Assembly (NCBI GenBank): GCA_903921205.1
Contig: CAIXPF010000180.1
Coordinates: forward strand, 33,436-97,435
Origin: an uncultured Acidimicrobiia bacterium
GTDB lineage: Bacteria > Actinomycetota > Acidimicrobiia > Acidimicrobiales > CAIXPF01
Length of the DNA stretch: 64,000 nt
Direction of reading: 5' to 3'
Numbering within the stretch: position 1 is the stretch's first letter; each line of letters starts with the position of its first letter. Of the stretch, positions 12,301 to 20,385 are shown in pieces. Below the pieces are notes generated by a model that saw nothing but the letters and a program-made list of their open reading frames with translations, was not told the DNA's origin and did no database searches. The translations under genes and the position numbers were made by a program.

Positions 12301-13413
12301 TCAGACTTCGAGCGATTTCGGAAAGAGGGTGAGGCTACGACATCCGCTCTCGCCGACGACAACCGTGTCCTCCACCCGCACGCCACCGAGCCCGGCGAGG
12401 TACACCCCGGGCTCGACCGTCACCACGTAGTCCCGCTCGAGTGCCCCCGGGGTGGCGCGCGACAGGATCGGGTACTCGTGCACCGCGAGGCCGATGCCGT
12501 GGCCGGTGCCGTGATCGAACTGCTCCGCCCAGCCGGCCTCGCCGATGACCCCGCGGGCCAGCGCGTCGATGCCCTTGGTGGCCACTCCTGCCCGTACCCC
12601 GGACCGGGCGGTCTCGTGCGCGGCAAGGACGACGTCGAACAGGCGCCGCTGCTGCGGGGAGGGTGGACCGACGCAGACGGTGCGGGTCATGTCGGAGTGG
12701 TAGCCGCCGAGCTTCGCGCCGAAGTCCAGCACGACGAGGTCGCCGCGTTCGATGCGCCGGGAGGACGGCCGGGCATGGGGGCGGGCGCCATTGGGACCGC
12801 TCGCGACGATGGTGTCGAAGGACGGCCCATCCGCCCCCATCCGACGCATCGCCGTCTCCAGCGTGAAGGCGAAGTCCCGCTCGGTGGGTCTGCCGTGCAA
12901 CCGGCCGATGCTCTGGGCCAGGGCTGCATCGGCGATCTCGGCCGCCCGTTCGATCCGTTCGATCTCGCCCGCGTCCTTCACCGCCCGCAACAGCTCGACC
13001 ACATTGCTCAGCGGCACCAGCTCACTGCCGGCGAACCGCTCGGCGTAGCGCCGTTGCGCCGCCCAGGTGATCGTTGCGGCCTCGAGCCCGACGCGGACCC
13101 GACCGGCCACGGCGGCGGCCAGTGCGCCGTCGAAGTCGATGCTCTCGATCGTGAGCCCGATCGGCCCGTCGACGCATGCGTCGCCCAACTCGGCGGCGGC
13201 CTGTTCCCGATAGCGGCCGTCGGTCACCAGACGGGCGTCGTCACCGGTGACGACCAGGACACCGTTCGACCCGGTGAAGCCGCTGAGGTAGCGCACGTTG
13301 AGCAGGTTGGTCACCACGAAGGCGTCCACCTCGTGGGTGCCGAGCGCAACCCGCAACGCCGCCAGCCGCCCGGCGTGGTCCATGGTGGCCGGGGCGAGGC
13401 CCGACCCGGTCAC
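12301..13413 (-). CDS. pepQ: M24-family Xaa-Pro aminopeptidase / dipeptidase
   Basis: Cytosolic dinuclear-metal peptidase of 370 aa that releases residues next to proline. The N-terminal creatinase-like domain (about 12-130) is followed by the pita-bread domain. All five metal ligands are visible: LDFGAKLGGYHSDMTRTV (two Asp), HGTGHGIGLAVHE (His), TVEPGVY (Glu) and VRVEDTVVV (Glu). The start may be the first Met or MDHAGRL ten residues in. It sits between aroQ and efp, as in mycobacteria. Whether it acts as a dipeptidase or aminopeptidase cannot be told from sequence alone. Confidence 0.93.
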   Translation of the reverse strand: MTGSGLAPATMDHAGRLAALRVALGTHEVDAFVVTNLLNVRYLSGFTGSNGVLVVTGDDARLVTDGRYREQAAAELGDACVDGPIGLTIESIDFDGALAAAVAGRVRVGLEAATITWAAQRRYAERFAGSELVPLSNVVELLRAVKDAGEIERIERAAEIADAALAQSIGRLHGRPTERDFAFTLETAMRRMGADGPSFDTIVASGPNGARPHARPSSRRIERGDLVVLDFGAKLGGYHSDMTRTVCVGPPSPQQRRLFDVVLAAHETARSGVRAGVATKGIDALARGVIGEAGWAEQFDHGTGHGIGLAVHEYPILSRATPGALERDYVVTVEPGVYLAGLGGVRVEDTVVVGESGCRSLTLFPKSLEV

Positions 13414-13853
13414 GACCGTGACCCGAGCAACTCGAGCACCGCTGATCCGGCCAGCCGGTACCCGGCACCCCCCAGCCCGCAGATCATCGCCGTGGCCACC
13501 GGGGCCACCACCGACGTGTGCCGCCAGGCCTCACGGCGCTGCGGGTTGGACAGGTGCAGCTCCACGATCGGGCCCTCGAAGGCCGCCAGCGCATCGTGCA
13601 GGGCCCACGAGTAGTGGGTGAAGGCTCCCGGGTTGATGACGATGGCATCGGCGCGGCCACGCGCCCGGTGCACCGCCTCGACCACCACGCCCTCGTGGTT
13701 GGACTGGACGTGCTCGAGGTCGACCCCGGCCGGGTCGAGCACCGAGCGCAAGGTTGCGACGTGGTCCTCGAGGGTGGCCGTGCCGTACACCGCTGGTTCC
13801 CGGGTGCCGAGCAGGTTCAGGTTGGGACCCGACAACAACACCACCAGGGTCAT
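13410..13853 (-). CDS. aroQ: type II 3-dehydroquinate dehydratase
   Basis: Third step of the shikimate pathway, 3-dehydroquinate to 3-dehydroshikimate. The 147-aa protein is a typical dodecameric type II enzyme. It has GPNLNLLGTREPAVYG with the active Arg and Tyr, QSNHEG with the active Glu, NPGAFTHYS, and VELHLSNPQRRE with the general-acid His. ATG 13853 overlaps the aroKB stop by four bases, and its own stop overlaps the pepQ start region. Confidence 0.97.
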   Translation of the reverse strand: MTLVVLLSGPNLNLLGTREPAVYGTATLEDHVATLRSVLDPAGVDLEHVQSNHEGVVVEAVHRARGRADAIVINPGAFTHYSWALHDALAAFEGPIVELHLSNPQRREAWRHTSVVAPVATAMICGLGGAGYRLAGSAVLELLGSRS

Positions 13854-15418
13854 GGCATGCTCCGTTCCATCATCGCCGTGAACGCCGCCCGCACGGCCGC
13901 CGGATCGATCCCGTCCACGACGTCGACGTCGTGGACGCCGTCAGGCCGGACGTACTCGAGCACGAACGTGAGCCCGCGCAACGCCTTCTTGTCCCGGCCC
14001 ATCAGCTCGAGCAACTGCTCGGTGTCCACCCCGGCGGGCAGCCGGTCGCCGAGCCCGTAGGCCCGCACCACCCGGTAGTGCTCCTCGACCCGGCCGGCAT
14101 CGATGCGTCCGAGGCCGTGGGCCAGGTGGGCGGCGAAGGGCAGGCCGACGGCCACCGCCTCGCCGTGGCGCAGATCGAAGGTGCCGGCGATCTCGAGCGC
14201 GTGGGCCAGGGTGTGACCGTAGTTCAGGATGGCCCGACGCCCGCCCTCGCGTTCGTCACCGGAGACCACCTCCGCCTTGATCCTGGCTGCCTGGAAAACC
14301 CGCTCGGGCAACGCTGCGGCGTCGAGCGCCCCGCCTCCGAGGAAGTGGTACTTGGCCAGCTCACCCATACCGCAGCGGTACTCGCGCGTAGGCAGGCCGA
14401 TCAGGGTGTCGGTGTCGCAGACCACCGCACAGGGCTGCCAGAAGGCCCCGACGAGGTTCTTGCCCTCCGGTAGGTTCACCCCGGTCTTGCCGCCGATGGC
14501 CGCGTCGATCTGGCCCAGCAGCGTCGTCGGCACGTGCAGTACGGGAATGCCCCGGTGGTAGGCCGATGCGGCGAAGCCCGCCACGTCGGTCACCACGCCA
14601 CCGCCGACCGCCACCACCGCATCAGCGCGCGACAGGCCCCATGCCGCCCACTGCCGGCACAGCTGTTCGACCGATGCCAGGGTCTTGGCCGGTTCGCCCT
14701 CGCCGAGCAGGAACGTGCGCTGTTCGACCGGCAGCTCGACATCGATCCCGATCGCCGCCTGGGTCACCACGGCCACCTTGCGGGTCCCTGCGGGCAGCAG
14801 CGAGCCCACGGCGTCGAGTGCGCCTGCACCGACCACCACCGGGTAGCTGCGATCACCCAGTTCCACCGTCACCCGGAACCGTTCCTCGGCGGCAGAACCG
14901 CGCAGTCGGCGGACCACCTCCTCGCAGACCTGCTCGGGCAGGGCCACGGCCGGGACCTCGTCGGTGGCGGCATCGGCGTAGAAGGGGCCACGTTCGACGG
15001 TGAGCCGCTCGAGCGCAGCCCGGGCTCCACCGGCGAGCAGGGGACGTCCCTGGCCGTCACCGACCCGGGCGGCGAGCGTCTCGGGGTCGGCACGCAGCCA
15101 TACCACTGCGGCCTCGTACCGGCGCAGGAGGGCGCGGTTGGCGTCGGCGAGCACGGCACCGCCGCCGGCACCGATCACCGGCCGGTCAGCCCGGGACAAC
15201 AGGTCCTCGAGCACCTCGCTCTCGATCCGGCGGAACCCGGCCTCGCCGGAGTCGGCGAAGATCTCGGGAATGGCCCGTCCGGCGGTGGCCTCGATGGCGG
15301 CATCGGCATCGACGAAGGGCCGGCCGAGGCGACGAGCGACGAGCGGTCCGACGGTGGACTTGCCGGCGCCCATCAGCCCGATGAGCACGAGCGGCGCGTG
15401 GCGGCGGTCTGGTTCCAT
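13850..15418 (-). CDS. aroKB: fused shikimate kinase - 3-dehydroquinate synthase
   Basis: One 522-aa chain carries two pathway enzymes. Residues about 1-165 are shikimate kinase (Walker A GLMGAGKST, DADAAIE, FRRIESEVL, GAGGGAVL). Residues about 175-522 are NAD-dependent 3-dehydroquinate synthase (GGGVVTDVAGF, TTLLGQIDAAIGGKTGVN, MGELAKYHF, GDEREGGRRAILNYGHT). There is no stop or start between them. AroB acts at step 2 and AroK at step 5, with AroQ (next gene) and AroE (nearby) between. Start chosen at MEPDRR (15418); an in-frame Met at 15460 adds 14 residues of no family resemblance. Chorismate synthase, usually adjacent, is absent. Confidence 0.95.
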   Translation of the reverse strand: MEPDRRHAPLVLIGLMGAGKSTVGPLVARRLGRPFVDADAAIEATAGRAIPEIFADSGEAGFRRIESEVLEDLLSRADRPVIGAGGGAVLADANRALLRRYEAAVVWLRADPETLAARVGDGQGRPLLAGGARAALERLTVERGPFYADAATDEVPAVALPEQVCEEVVRRLRGSAAEERFRVTVELGDRSYPVVVGAGALDAVGSLLPAGTRKVAVVTQAAIGIDVELPVEQRTFLLGEGEPAKTLASVEQLCRQWAAWGLSRADAVVAVGGGVVTDVAGFAASAYHRGIPVLHVPTTLLGQIDAAIGGKTGVNLPEGKNLVGAFWQPCAVVCDTDTLIGLPTREYRCGMGELAKYHFLGGGALDAAALPERVFQAARIKAEVVSGDEREGGRRAILNYGHTLAHALEIAGTFDLRHGEAVAVGLPFAAHLAHGLGRIDAGRVEEHYRVVRAYGLGDRLPAGVDTEQLLELMGRDKKALRGLTFVLEYVRPDGVHDVDVVDGIDPAAVRAAFTAMMERSMP

Positions 15419-15494
15419 GCGCTGCTCAGCGTACCGAACGGGTCCCACCCGCCTCGTCATCGGGCCGCAGGACGACGTTGCCGCGGCGACGAGG

Positions 15495-16184
15495 TCAGCC
15501 GAAGGGTGCCGAACCGATACCCAACATGACCACGACCGACCCGGCGATCAGCGCCGGACCGAAGGGATAGGGCTCGCTGCGTCCCCGGCGCACCAGCAGG
15601 ACCAGACCGACGGCGGTGCCGATGAGGCTGGCCAGCAGGAAGGCGAACAGCGATGCGCGCACCGCTGCGGACGTGGTGGCCGCCGCCCAGCCGATACCGA
15701 TCCCGAGCACGGCGCCGAGCTTCACGTCGCCGCGTCCGAGCCCCCGGGGCGACACCAGATGGGCGGCACCCAGCCCGCCCCACATGGCCAGACCCCCCAC
15801 CGCGGCAGCCGCCAACCGGTCGAAACGGCCGGACCAACAGGTTGCGACGAACACGACCACTGTTGCGACGGTCGTCGCCGGAAAGGTGATGCGATCGGGG
15901 ATACGCGACTGGACGGTGTCGATCACCGCCACCACGACGAGGACGCCGAACATCGTCGAATAGGCCAACGTCGTGACCGACCAGCCCCAGCGCAGCCCTG
16001 CAGACGCCCACAACGTTGCCGCGAGCAACCCGCATATCACCGACAACCGGTCGAGCTGCCAGGGACGGCGCTGCGTCGCCTGACGCGCCGCGCGCCACGG
16101 GCCGCGCGCCGAAAGCAGCTCCGATGCCCACGCGAGCACCGGCCCGAGCATGCAACCCATCACGGCTGCGAGTGCCGCAGGCAC
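15495..16184 (-). CDS. prepilin peptidase, A24 family
   Basis: Integral membrane aspartyl protease (about 229 aa) that would cleave type IV or Tad-type prepilin leaders. Six to seven hydrophobic segments span the chain. The two catalytic aspartates are in VIDTVQSRIPD and in the GxGD motif GLGRGDVKLG. The N-terminal methylase/zinc domain of larger PilD enzymes is missing, so it is of the short TadV-like kind. Start chosen at GTG 16184; TTG 16187 and ATG 16160 are alternatives. A prepilin peptidase occupies this place in mycobacteria too. No pilin gene is in the window. Confidence 0.88.
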   Translation of the reverse strand: MPAALAAVMGCMLGPVLAWASELLSARGPWRAARQATQRRPWQLDRLSVICGLLAATLWASAGLRWGWSVTTLAYSTMFGVLVVVAVIDTVQSRIPDRITFPATTVATVVVFVATCWSGRFDRLAAAAVGGLAMWGGLGAAHLVSPRGLGRGDVKLGAVLGIGIGWAAATTSAAVRASLFAFLLASLIGTAVGLVLLVRRGRSEPYPFGPALIAGSVVVMLGIGSAPFG

Positions 16185-16194
16185 CAACAGCCCG

Positions 16195-17565
16195 TCAGCG
16201 ACCGGTGAAGCCTTGCTGCAACCCGGCGCTCTGCTTGATCGCCTGGCGGGCACGCGGGCTGAGGTTGAACAGCTGTTGTTCGAGGTCGGTATCCGACGCC
16301 GGCGAGTGGTCGCCCGTTTCCGCTGCGGCCCCGTATGCCGGATCGGTGTCGAAACGGGCCGGCGGAGGCGGCGGCGGGGGTGCGAGCCGTTCCGGCGGGC
16401 CGCTCTTGAACAGCGACGTCGGCCCGCCGAACGAACCGACCGGAGCCAGCGGCGTCGGGACGGTCGGGGCGGCCGGCGTCGAAACCGGGGCCTGGGGAGC
16501 CACCGCGGCCCACGGGTCGGCCGTGGACGGCTCCGCACTCGTCGGCCACGTGGCCGGTGCGCCGACCTGCTCGATGGCTTCGGCAAGGGAACCGATCCAC
16601 CCTGCGTCGCCGGACGTGGTGGCCGGCGGCGGCCCGGCCGAGCCGGAAGCGGCCGGCGACCAGTCGATAGGGGACGCGACCGGGGGCGCGACCGCAAGTC
16701 CCGGGTAGGCGTACAGGTCCTCGACCGGGCCCGCCGCAGGTGCGACCGGAGCGACGAACCACGCTGGTTCCGGCTCGGTCTGAGCCGGGCCGTCAGCCGA
16801 GACATACCCGGCGTCAGCCGAGACATACCCGGCGTCAGCCGGAGTTGCCGTGCCGTACGCGGAGGCCCCAAGAGCGGCGGCCGGCGCGACCTCGGCCGGC
16901 ATCGGAGCCGCTTCCCACACCGGGCTGGGAACCGCCGAAGCCGGGACGGGTTCGACAACGGCATCGTCGTACAGCGGAACCGGTGGGACGGGCAGGGCGG
17001 CGTCGACCGGAACGTCGGACGCCTCGCCCACGTCAACCAGACCCAGGTCGAGCAGTCGGGCCACCACCCGGGCGGTGTGCAGTTCACCCAGCCGCAACGC
17101 GGTGCCGAGATCGGCCACGCTGCACCCCACCGAGATCATCACCACGGCCGACCATTCGTCGGGGTCCAAGGTCACCGCATCGGCACGCAGCTGCGGTTGC
17201 AGCGTCACCCACGACTGGGCCGAGGGGATCCGCGCCTCGAGATCGCGCCACTCCCCCAGCATGGCCTCGGCCTCGGCGAGCACCACCTCGATATCGCTCG
17301 GGGCGACCTCGTCCGCAGGCAGTTCGTCGAGCTCGAAGCGGAACGAGCCCCGTTCGAAGCGAAGCAGCTGGAACACCACATCGGCCGGTTCGACCGCAAA
17401 GGGACTCGATACGCTCTCGGCCCCCAGTATCTGGGCATGGCGAACCCACACGGTGCCGGACCGGGCGGGACCCTGCACCTGGAGCCGGCCTGTCTTGGAC
17501 GTGGCGGCGAGCAGGCGCAGCACATCGGCGACGGCGAAGGTCTCGATCGATCCTTGTAACGACAC
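16195..17565 (-). CDS. DUF4388 (PATAN-type) domain protein with a long proline-rich tail
   Basis: 456 aa. Residues about 1-110 form the DUF4388 domain (MSLQGSIETFAVADVLRLL opening, GRLQVQG, FRFELDELP), a domain often found with response-regulator and motility proteins. A helical region about 115-205 follows, ending in LHTARVVARLLDLGLVD. The rest is low-complexity A/P/V/T-rich sequence with a PPPPPPPA run, and a short conserved-looking end (LEQQLFNLSPRARQAIKQSAG). A 21-base tandem duplication encodes two ADAGYVS repeats. The gene abuts the prepilin peptidase, which suggests a shared role in surface appendages or signalling (inference). Function not known. Confidence 0.75.
   Translation of the reverse strand: MSLQGSIETFAVADVLRLLAATSKTGRLQVQGPARSGTVWVRHAQILGAESVSSPFAVEPADVVFQLLRFERGSFRFELDELPADEVAPSDIEVVLAEAEAMLGEWRDLEARIPSAQSWVTLQPQLRADAVTLDPDEWSAVVMISVGCSVADLGTALRLGELHTARVVARLLDLGLVDVGEASDVPVDAALPVPPVPLYDDAVVEPVPASAVPSPVWEAAPMPAEVAPAAALGASAYGTATPADAGYVSADAGYVSADGPAQTEPEPAWFVAPVAPAAGPVEDLYAYPGLAVAPPVASPIDWSPAASGSAGPPPATTSGDAGWIGSLAEAIEQVGAPATWPTSAEPSTADPWAAVAPQAPVSTPAAPTVPTPLAPVGSFGGPTSLFKSGPPERLAPPPPPPPARFDTDPAYGAAAETGDHSPASDTDLEQQLFNLSPRARQAIKQSAGLQQGFTGR
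16792..16841 (-). repeat. in-frame 21-base tandem repeat, 2.4 copies
   Basis: The unit GTCAGCCGAGACATACCCGGC (+ strand) occurs at 16792-16812 and 16813-16833, exactly repeated, with the first eight bases again at 16834-16841. It encodes ADAGYVS twice in the linker of the DUF4388 protein. The copies are identical, pointing to recent slippage or a variable-number site. Confidence 0.9.
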
Positions 17566-17617
17566 AGTGGCCTCCCGACCTCGGGAACCCCCGCGGTGCG
17601 GTGAACGATGGCGGATG

Positions 17618-17633
17618 ACCCGCCGCGGCGGGT
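17618..17633. promoter_or_regulatory. 16-base perfect palindrome upstream of the DUF4388 gene
   Basis: ACCCGCCGCGGCGGGT is perfectly self-complementary and lies about 50 bases upstream of the DUF4388 start, in the 224-base gap after aroE. It could be an operator or the stem of a hairpin ending aroE transcripts (no T-run). Nothing else is recognisable in the gap. Confidence 0.35.
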
Positions 17634-17789
17634 ATCACTCTACCGAGGCGACGGCGGCCGGGGTCTGACCCTCTCTGAGCAGGACGTGTGGGGCCCTCAG
17701 CGCGCCTCGACCGGCCATCCGGGCGGGTAGTGCGGCTGCACCCGGACGGCATCGTTCCCGGGTCGGGACGCTTCAGCGGAGCGCGCGGG

Positions 17790-18653
17790 TCACTGCTGGA
17801 GATGGCCGAGCACGGCCTCGCGCATGGCCACCAGCGGTGCGGCGATGCCGGTCCACAGCTCGAACGCGTAGGCGGCCTGGTGCAGCAGCATCCCCACGCC
17901 GTTGACCGTGGTGGCACCGCACGCGGCGGCGACCTCGAGCAGACCGGTCCGTATGGGCTGATACACCAGGTCGGCGACGACCTGCCCGGTATGCAGCAAG
18001 GTCGGATCGAAGGGCAGGACCGGTTCGGCCGGTGGCCGTACCCCCATGCCCAACGAGGTGGCGTTGACCACGATGTCGGCCGTAGCGATGGCGGACTCCT
18101 CGGCCAGCACACCCACGGGCCCTGCCAGTGCCACGGCCTGCTCGGCACGGGCACGGTTGCGGTTGACGACCAGGATGCGGGCCGCACCCGCCTCGGCGAG
18201 AGCCTCGGTCACCGCCCGGCCGGCGCCGCCGGCCCCGACGACGGCCACGCAGGCCCCGGACGGGTCGACCCCGGCCTCGTGACGCAGCGAGTCGACGAAG
18301 CCGCGCCCGTCGGTGTTCTCGCCGAACAACCCGTCCTCGTCACGCCGCACACAGTTCACCGCACCGAGACGTTGGGCGGCCCCGCTGAGGCGCCCGGCCA
18401 ACGCGGCAGCGACCGCCTCCTTGTGCGGCATCGTCACCGAGAGTCCGCCGAGGCCGAGGGTCCGCATGGCGTCGAGCGCCGCCGGTGCCGCACCTGCGGC
18501 GACCGGGAACGCGACGTACACCCAGTCCAACCCCGCCGCCCGGAATCCGGCGTTGTGCAGCACCGGCGACAGCGAGTGGGTCACCGGATCGCCGATGACC
18601 GCAGCGACCCGGGTCGATCCACGGGGTGAGCCCGACACGGCCGGTTCGCTCAT
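17790..18653 (-). CDS. aroE: shikimate dehydrogenase
   Basis: NADPH-dependent reduction of 3-dehydroshikimate to shikimate. The 287-aa protein has the substrate-binding domain with GDPVTHSLSPVLHN, the catalytic lysine in LSVTMPHKE, GAVNCV, and GENTDGRGF. The Rossmann domain contains VVGAGGAGRAV followed by NRNRARAEQ, an NADPH-type arginine clamp. ATG 18653 overlaps the mltG stop (ATGA), the same order as in mycobacteria. Confidence 0.96.
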   Translation of the reverse strand: MSEPAVSGSPRGSTRVAAVIGDPVTHSLSPVLHNAGFRAAGLDWVYVAFPVAAGAAPAALDAMRTLGLGGLSVTMPHKEAVAAALAGRLSGAAQRLGAVNCVRRDEDGLFGENTDGRGFVDSLRHEAGVDPSGACVAVVGAGGAGRAVTEALAEAGAARILVVNRNRARAEQAVALAGPVGVLAEESAIATADIVVNATSLGMGVRPPAEPVLPFDPTLLHTGQVVADLVYQPIRTGLLEVAAACGATTVNGVGMLLHQAAYAFELWTGIAAPLVAMREAVLGHLQQ

Positions 18654-19879
18654 CCGAGCAGTCCTTTCGCCTCGGCGGCAGCCACGAGCTCGTCAAAGGT
18701 GTCTGCGTCGTCGGTGAACGCATGACGGCCGTCGCTGTCCTTGAGCACGTAGTACAGCCACGGTCCGGGCGCAGGGTTCAGCGCCGCTTCCAACGAGGCG
18801 CGGCCCGGGGCAGAGATCGGCCCGGGTGGTAGGCCCGGCACTCGGCGGGTGTTGTACGGCGAATCGCTGTTCAACTCGGCAACGGTCAGCGTGTTGCCCT
18901 CCTTGCCGAACCCGTACAGGGTGGTGGCGTCGATACCGAGCGGCATGTCCTCGGCGAGCCGGTTGTAGATGACCCGGGCAACCTTTGCCCGCTCCTCCGG
19001 CACCTTGGCCTCTTCCTCGATCATCGAGGCGATGATGACCACCTCGTAGGGCGTCAACCCGAGCGCCGCGGCCCGTTCGTCGAGCTTGATCTCGGCGGCG
19101 ACGGCCTCGAACTGTGCCGCCATCTTGCTGAGCACTGCGACCTCGTCGGCATCATCGGCCACCTGGTAGGTGTCCGGGAACAGCAGCCCTTCGAGCGAGC
19201 CGCTGGGCGGGAGGTACGCCGAGGGGATCTTCCCGCTGCCGAGGGCCGCGGTGATGCTCTCGACACTGAAGCGCGGCAACGAGTCGGCCACCGACTCGGC
19301 GAGCTGCGTCAGGCGCAATCCCTCGGGAACCGTGAGGTTGGCGTAACCCACCGGCTTCGGTCCGGCCTTGAGGACCTCGAGCGCCTCCCACAGCGCCATG
19401 TCCTTGCGCAGGGTGAACGTGCCGGCGTTCAGCACGCTGCCCCCCTTCAGCCGGGCGTACTCCTGGAACAGCCTGGCGTTGCCCACCACACCGGCATCGG
19501 CGAGCACCTCGGCCACCTCGGCGGTGGTGGACCCGAGCGGGATCTCCACCACCACGACCTCGCCAGGATCGCCGGCGGGGTTCACGAGGTGGTAGCCCCA
19601 CCGCACCGCCAGCAGGAGAACGACCAGCACCCCCAGCTTCACCAGCAAGGACGGGCCGATGAACCGTGGGGGCTCGGGCGCCCGACGGGGAATGCGCACG
19701 TACTTGCCCGGCGCATCGGGGGACCCGAAGAACGCGCCGTACCCGTCGTCGTCGTAGCCGTCGTCACCCTGGTCGTACAGCGCCGCCGGAGCCTCGCGGT
19801 AGCGGCCAGCACCAGCTGCGGTGTCCCCGCGCCGCGACTCGGCCCGTGCTGAGCCCTGCGGAGAGCGAGGGTCGGTCAC
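18650..19879 (-). CDS. mltG: endolytic murein transglycosylase MltG
   Basis: Membrane-anchored lytic transglycosylase thought to terminate nascent glycan strands. The 409-aa protein has an unusually long cytoplasmic N-terminus (about 1-90, low complexity, with DQGDDGYDDDGYG and a basic YVRIPRRAPEPPRF). One membrane segment follows (LLVKLGVLVVLLLAVRWGY), then a LysM-like subdomain and the YceG catalytic domain. The catalytic Glu is in IASMIEEEAKVPEE, followed by VARVIYNRL and the NTRRVPGLPPGPI signature. GTG 19879 overlaps the ruvX stop (GTGA). Confidence 0.94.
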   Translation of the reverse strand: MTDPRSPQGSARAESRRGDTAAGAGRYREAPAALYDQGDDGYDDDGYGAFFGSPDAPGKYVRIPRRAPEPPRFIGPSLLVKLGVLVVLLLAVRWGYHLVNPAGDPGEVVVVEIPLGSTTAEVAEVLADAGVVGNARLFQEYARLKGGSVLNAGTFTLRKDMALWEALEVLKAGPKPVGYANLTVPEGLRLTQLAESVADSLPRFSVESITAALGSGKIPSAYLPPSGSLEGLLFPDTYQVADDADEVAVLSKMAAQFEAVAAEIKLDERAAALGLTPYEVVIIASMIEEEAKVPEERAKVARVIYNRLAEDMPLGIDATTLYGFGKEGNTLTVAELNSDSPYNTRRVPGLPPGPISAPGRASLEAALNPAPGPWLYYVLKDSDGRHAFTDDADTFDELVAAAEAKGLLG

Positions 19880-20385
19880 TGCTGCTCCGTTCCTGCCGGC
19901 GTCGAACCCGCCGTGCGTGTGTTCGGCGTCGCGCCGTGCGGCTGCGCCACCCCGGCGGCCTCGGCATCCAGCCAGGCCTGCAGGATCACCGCTGCGGCGA
20001 CCTGGTCGATGACCTTGCGCCCCTTCTTGGTGTTCACCCCGGCCCGGTGCAGCGAACGCTGCGCCGTGACCGTCGTGAGACGTTCGTCGTGGGTGCACAC
20101 CGGGACCGACAGCGACGTACGGAGTTGCTCGATCTCCTCGAGCACCGCCAGCGCAGCGGGGCCGGCGGCACCACCGAGCGAGGTCGGCAGCCCGACCACC
20201 ACCCGCACCGCACCGGCCTCGTCCACCAGTTCGGCGATACGACGATGATCCCGTCCCCGGTCGCCACTGCGAGCCACGACCTCGTAGGGCGTGGCCAGCA
20301 GGCCACCGGAGTCGCACAGTGCCACCCCGATGCGCCGTTCGCCGAGGTCGAGACCCAGCGAACGCCGGTCGCTGCGGTCAGCCAC
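19876..20385 (-). CDS. ruvX: RuvX/YqgF-family Holliday-junction resolvase-like protein
   Basis: 169-aa RNase H-fold protein, implicated in pre-16S rRNA processing and assigned to Holliday-junction resolution by homology. It has LGLDLGERRIGVAL (catalytic Asp), VVGLPTSLGG, VCTHDERLTT, and KGRKVIDQVAAAVILQAWLD, with the last acidic ligand near the end. The tail is unusually rich in G/T/P. GTG 20385 overlaps the alaS stop by eight bases. The alaS-ruvX-mltG-aroE order is conserved in actinobacteria. Confidence 0.95.
   Translation of the reverse strand: MADRSDRRSLGLDLGERRIGVALCDSGGLLATPYEVVARSGDRGRDHRRIAELVDEAGAVRVVVGLPTSLGGAAGPAALAVLEEIEQLRTSLSVPVCTHDERLTTVTAQRSLHRAGVNTKKGRKVIDQVAAAVILQAWLDAEAAGVAQPHGATPNTRTAGSTPAGTEQQ

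Noticed and set aside
16792..16841. Tandem repeats here, at 25008 and at 62641 as a CRISPR array
   Set aside because: The units are contiguous without spacers, too short and few, with no cas genes in the window.
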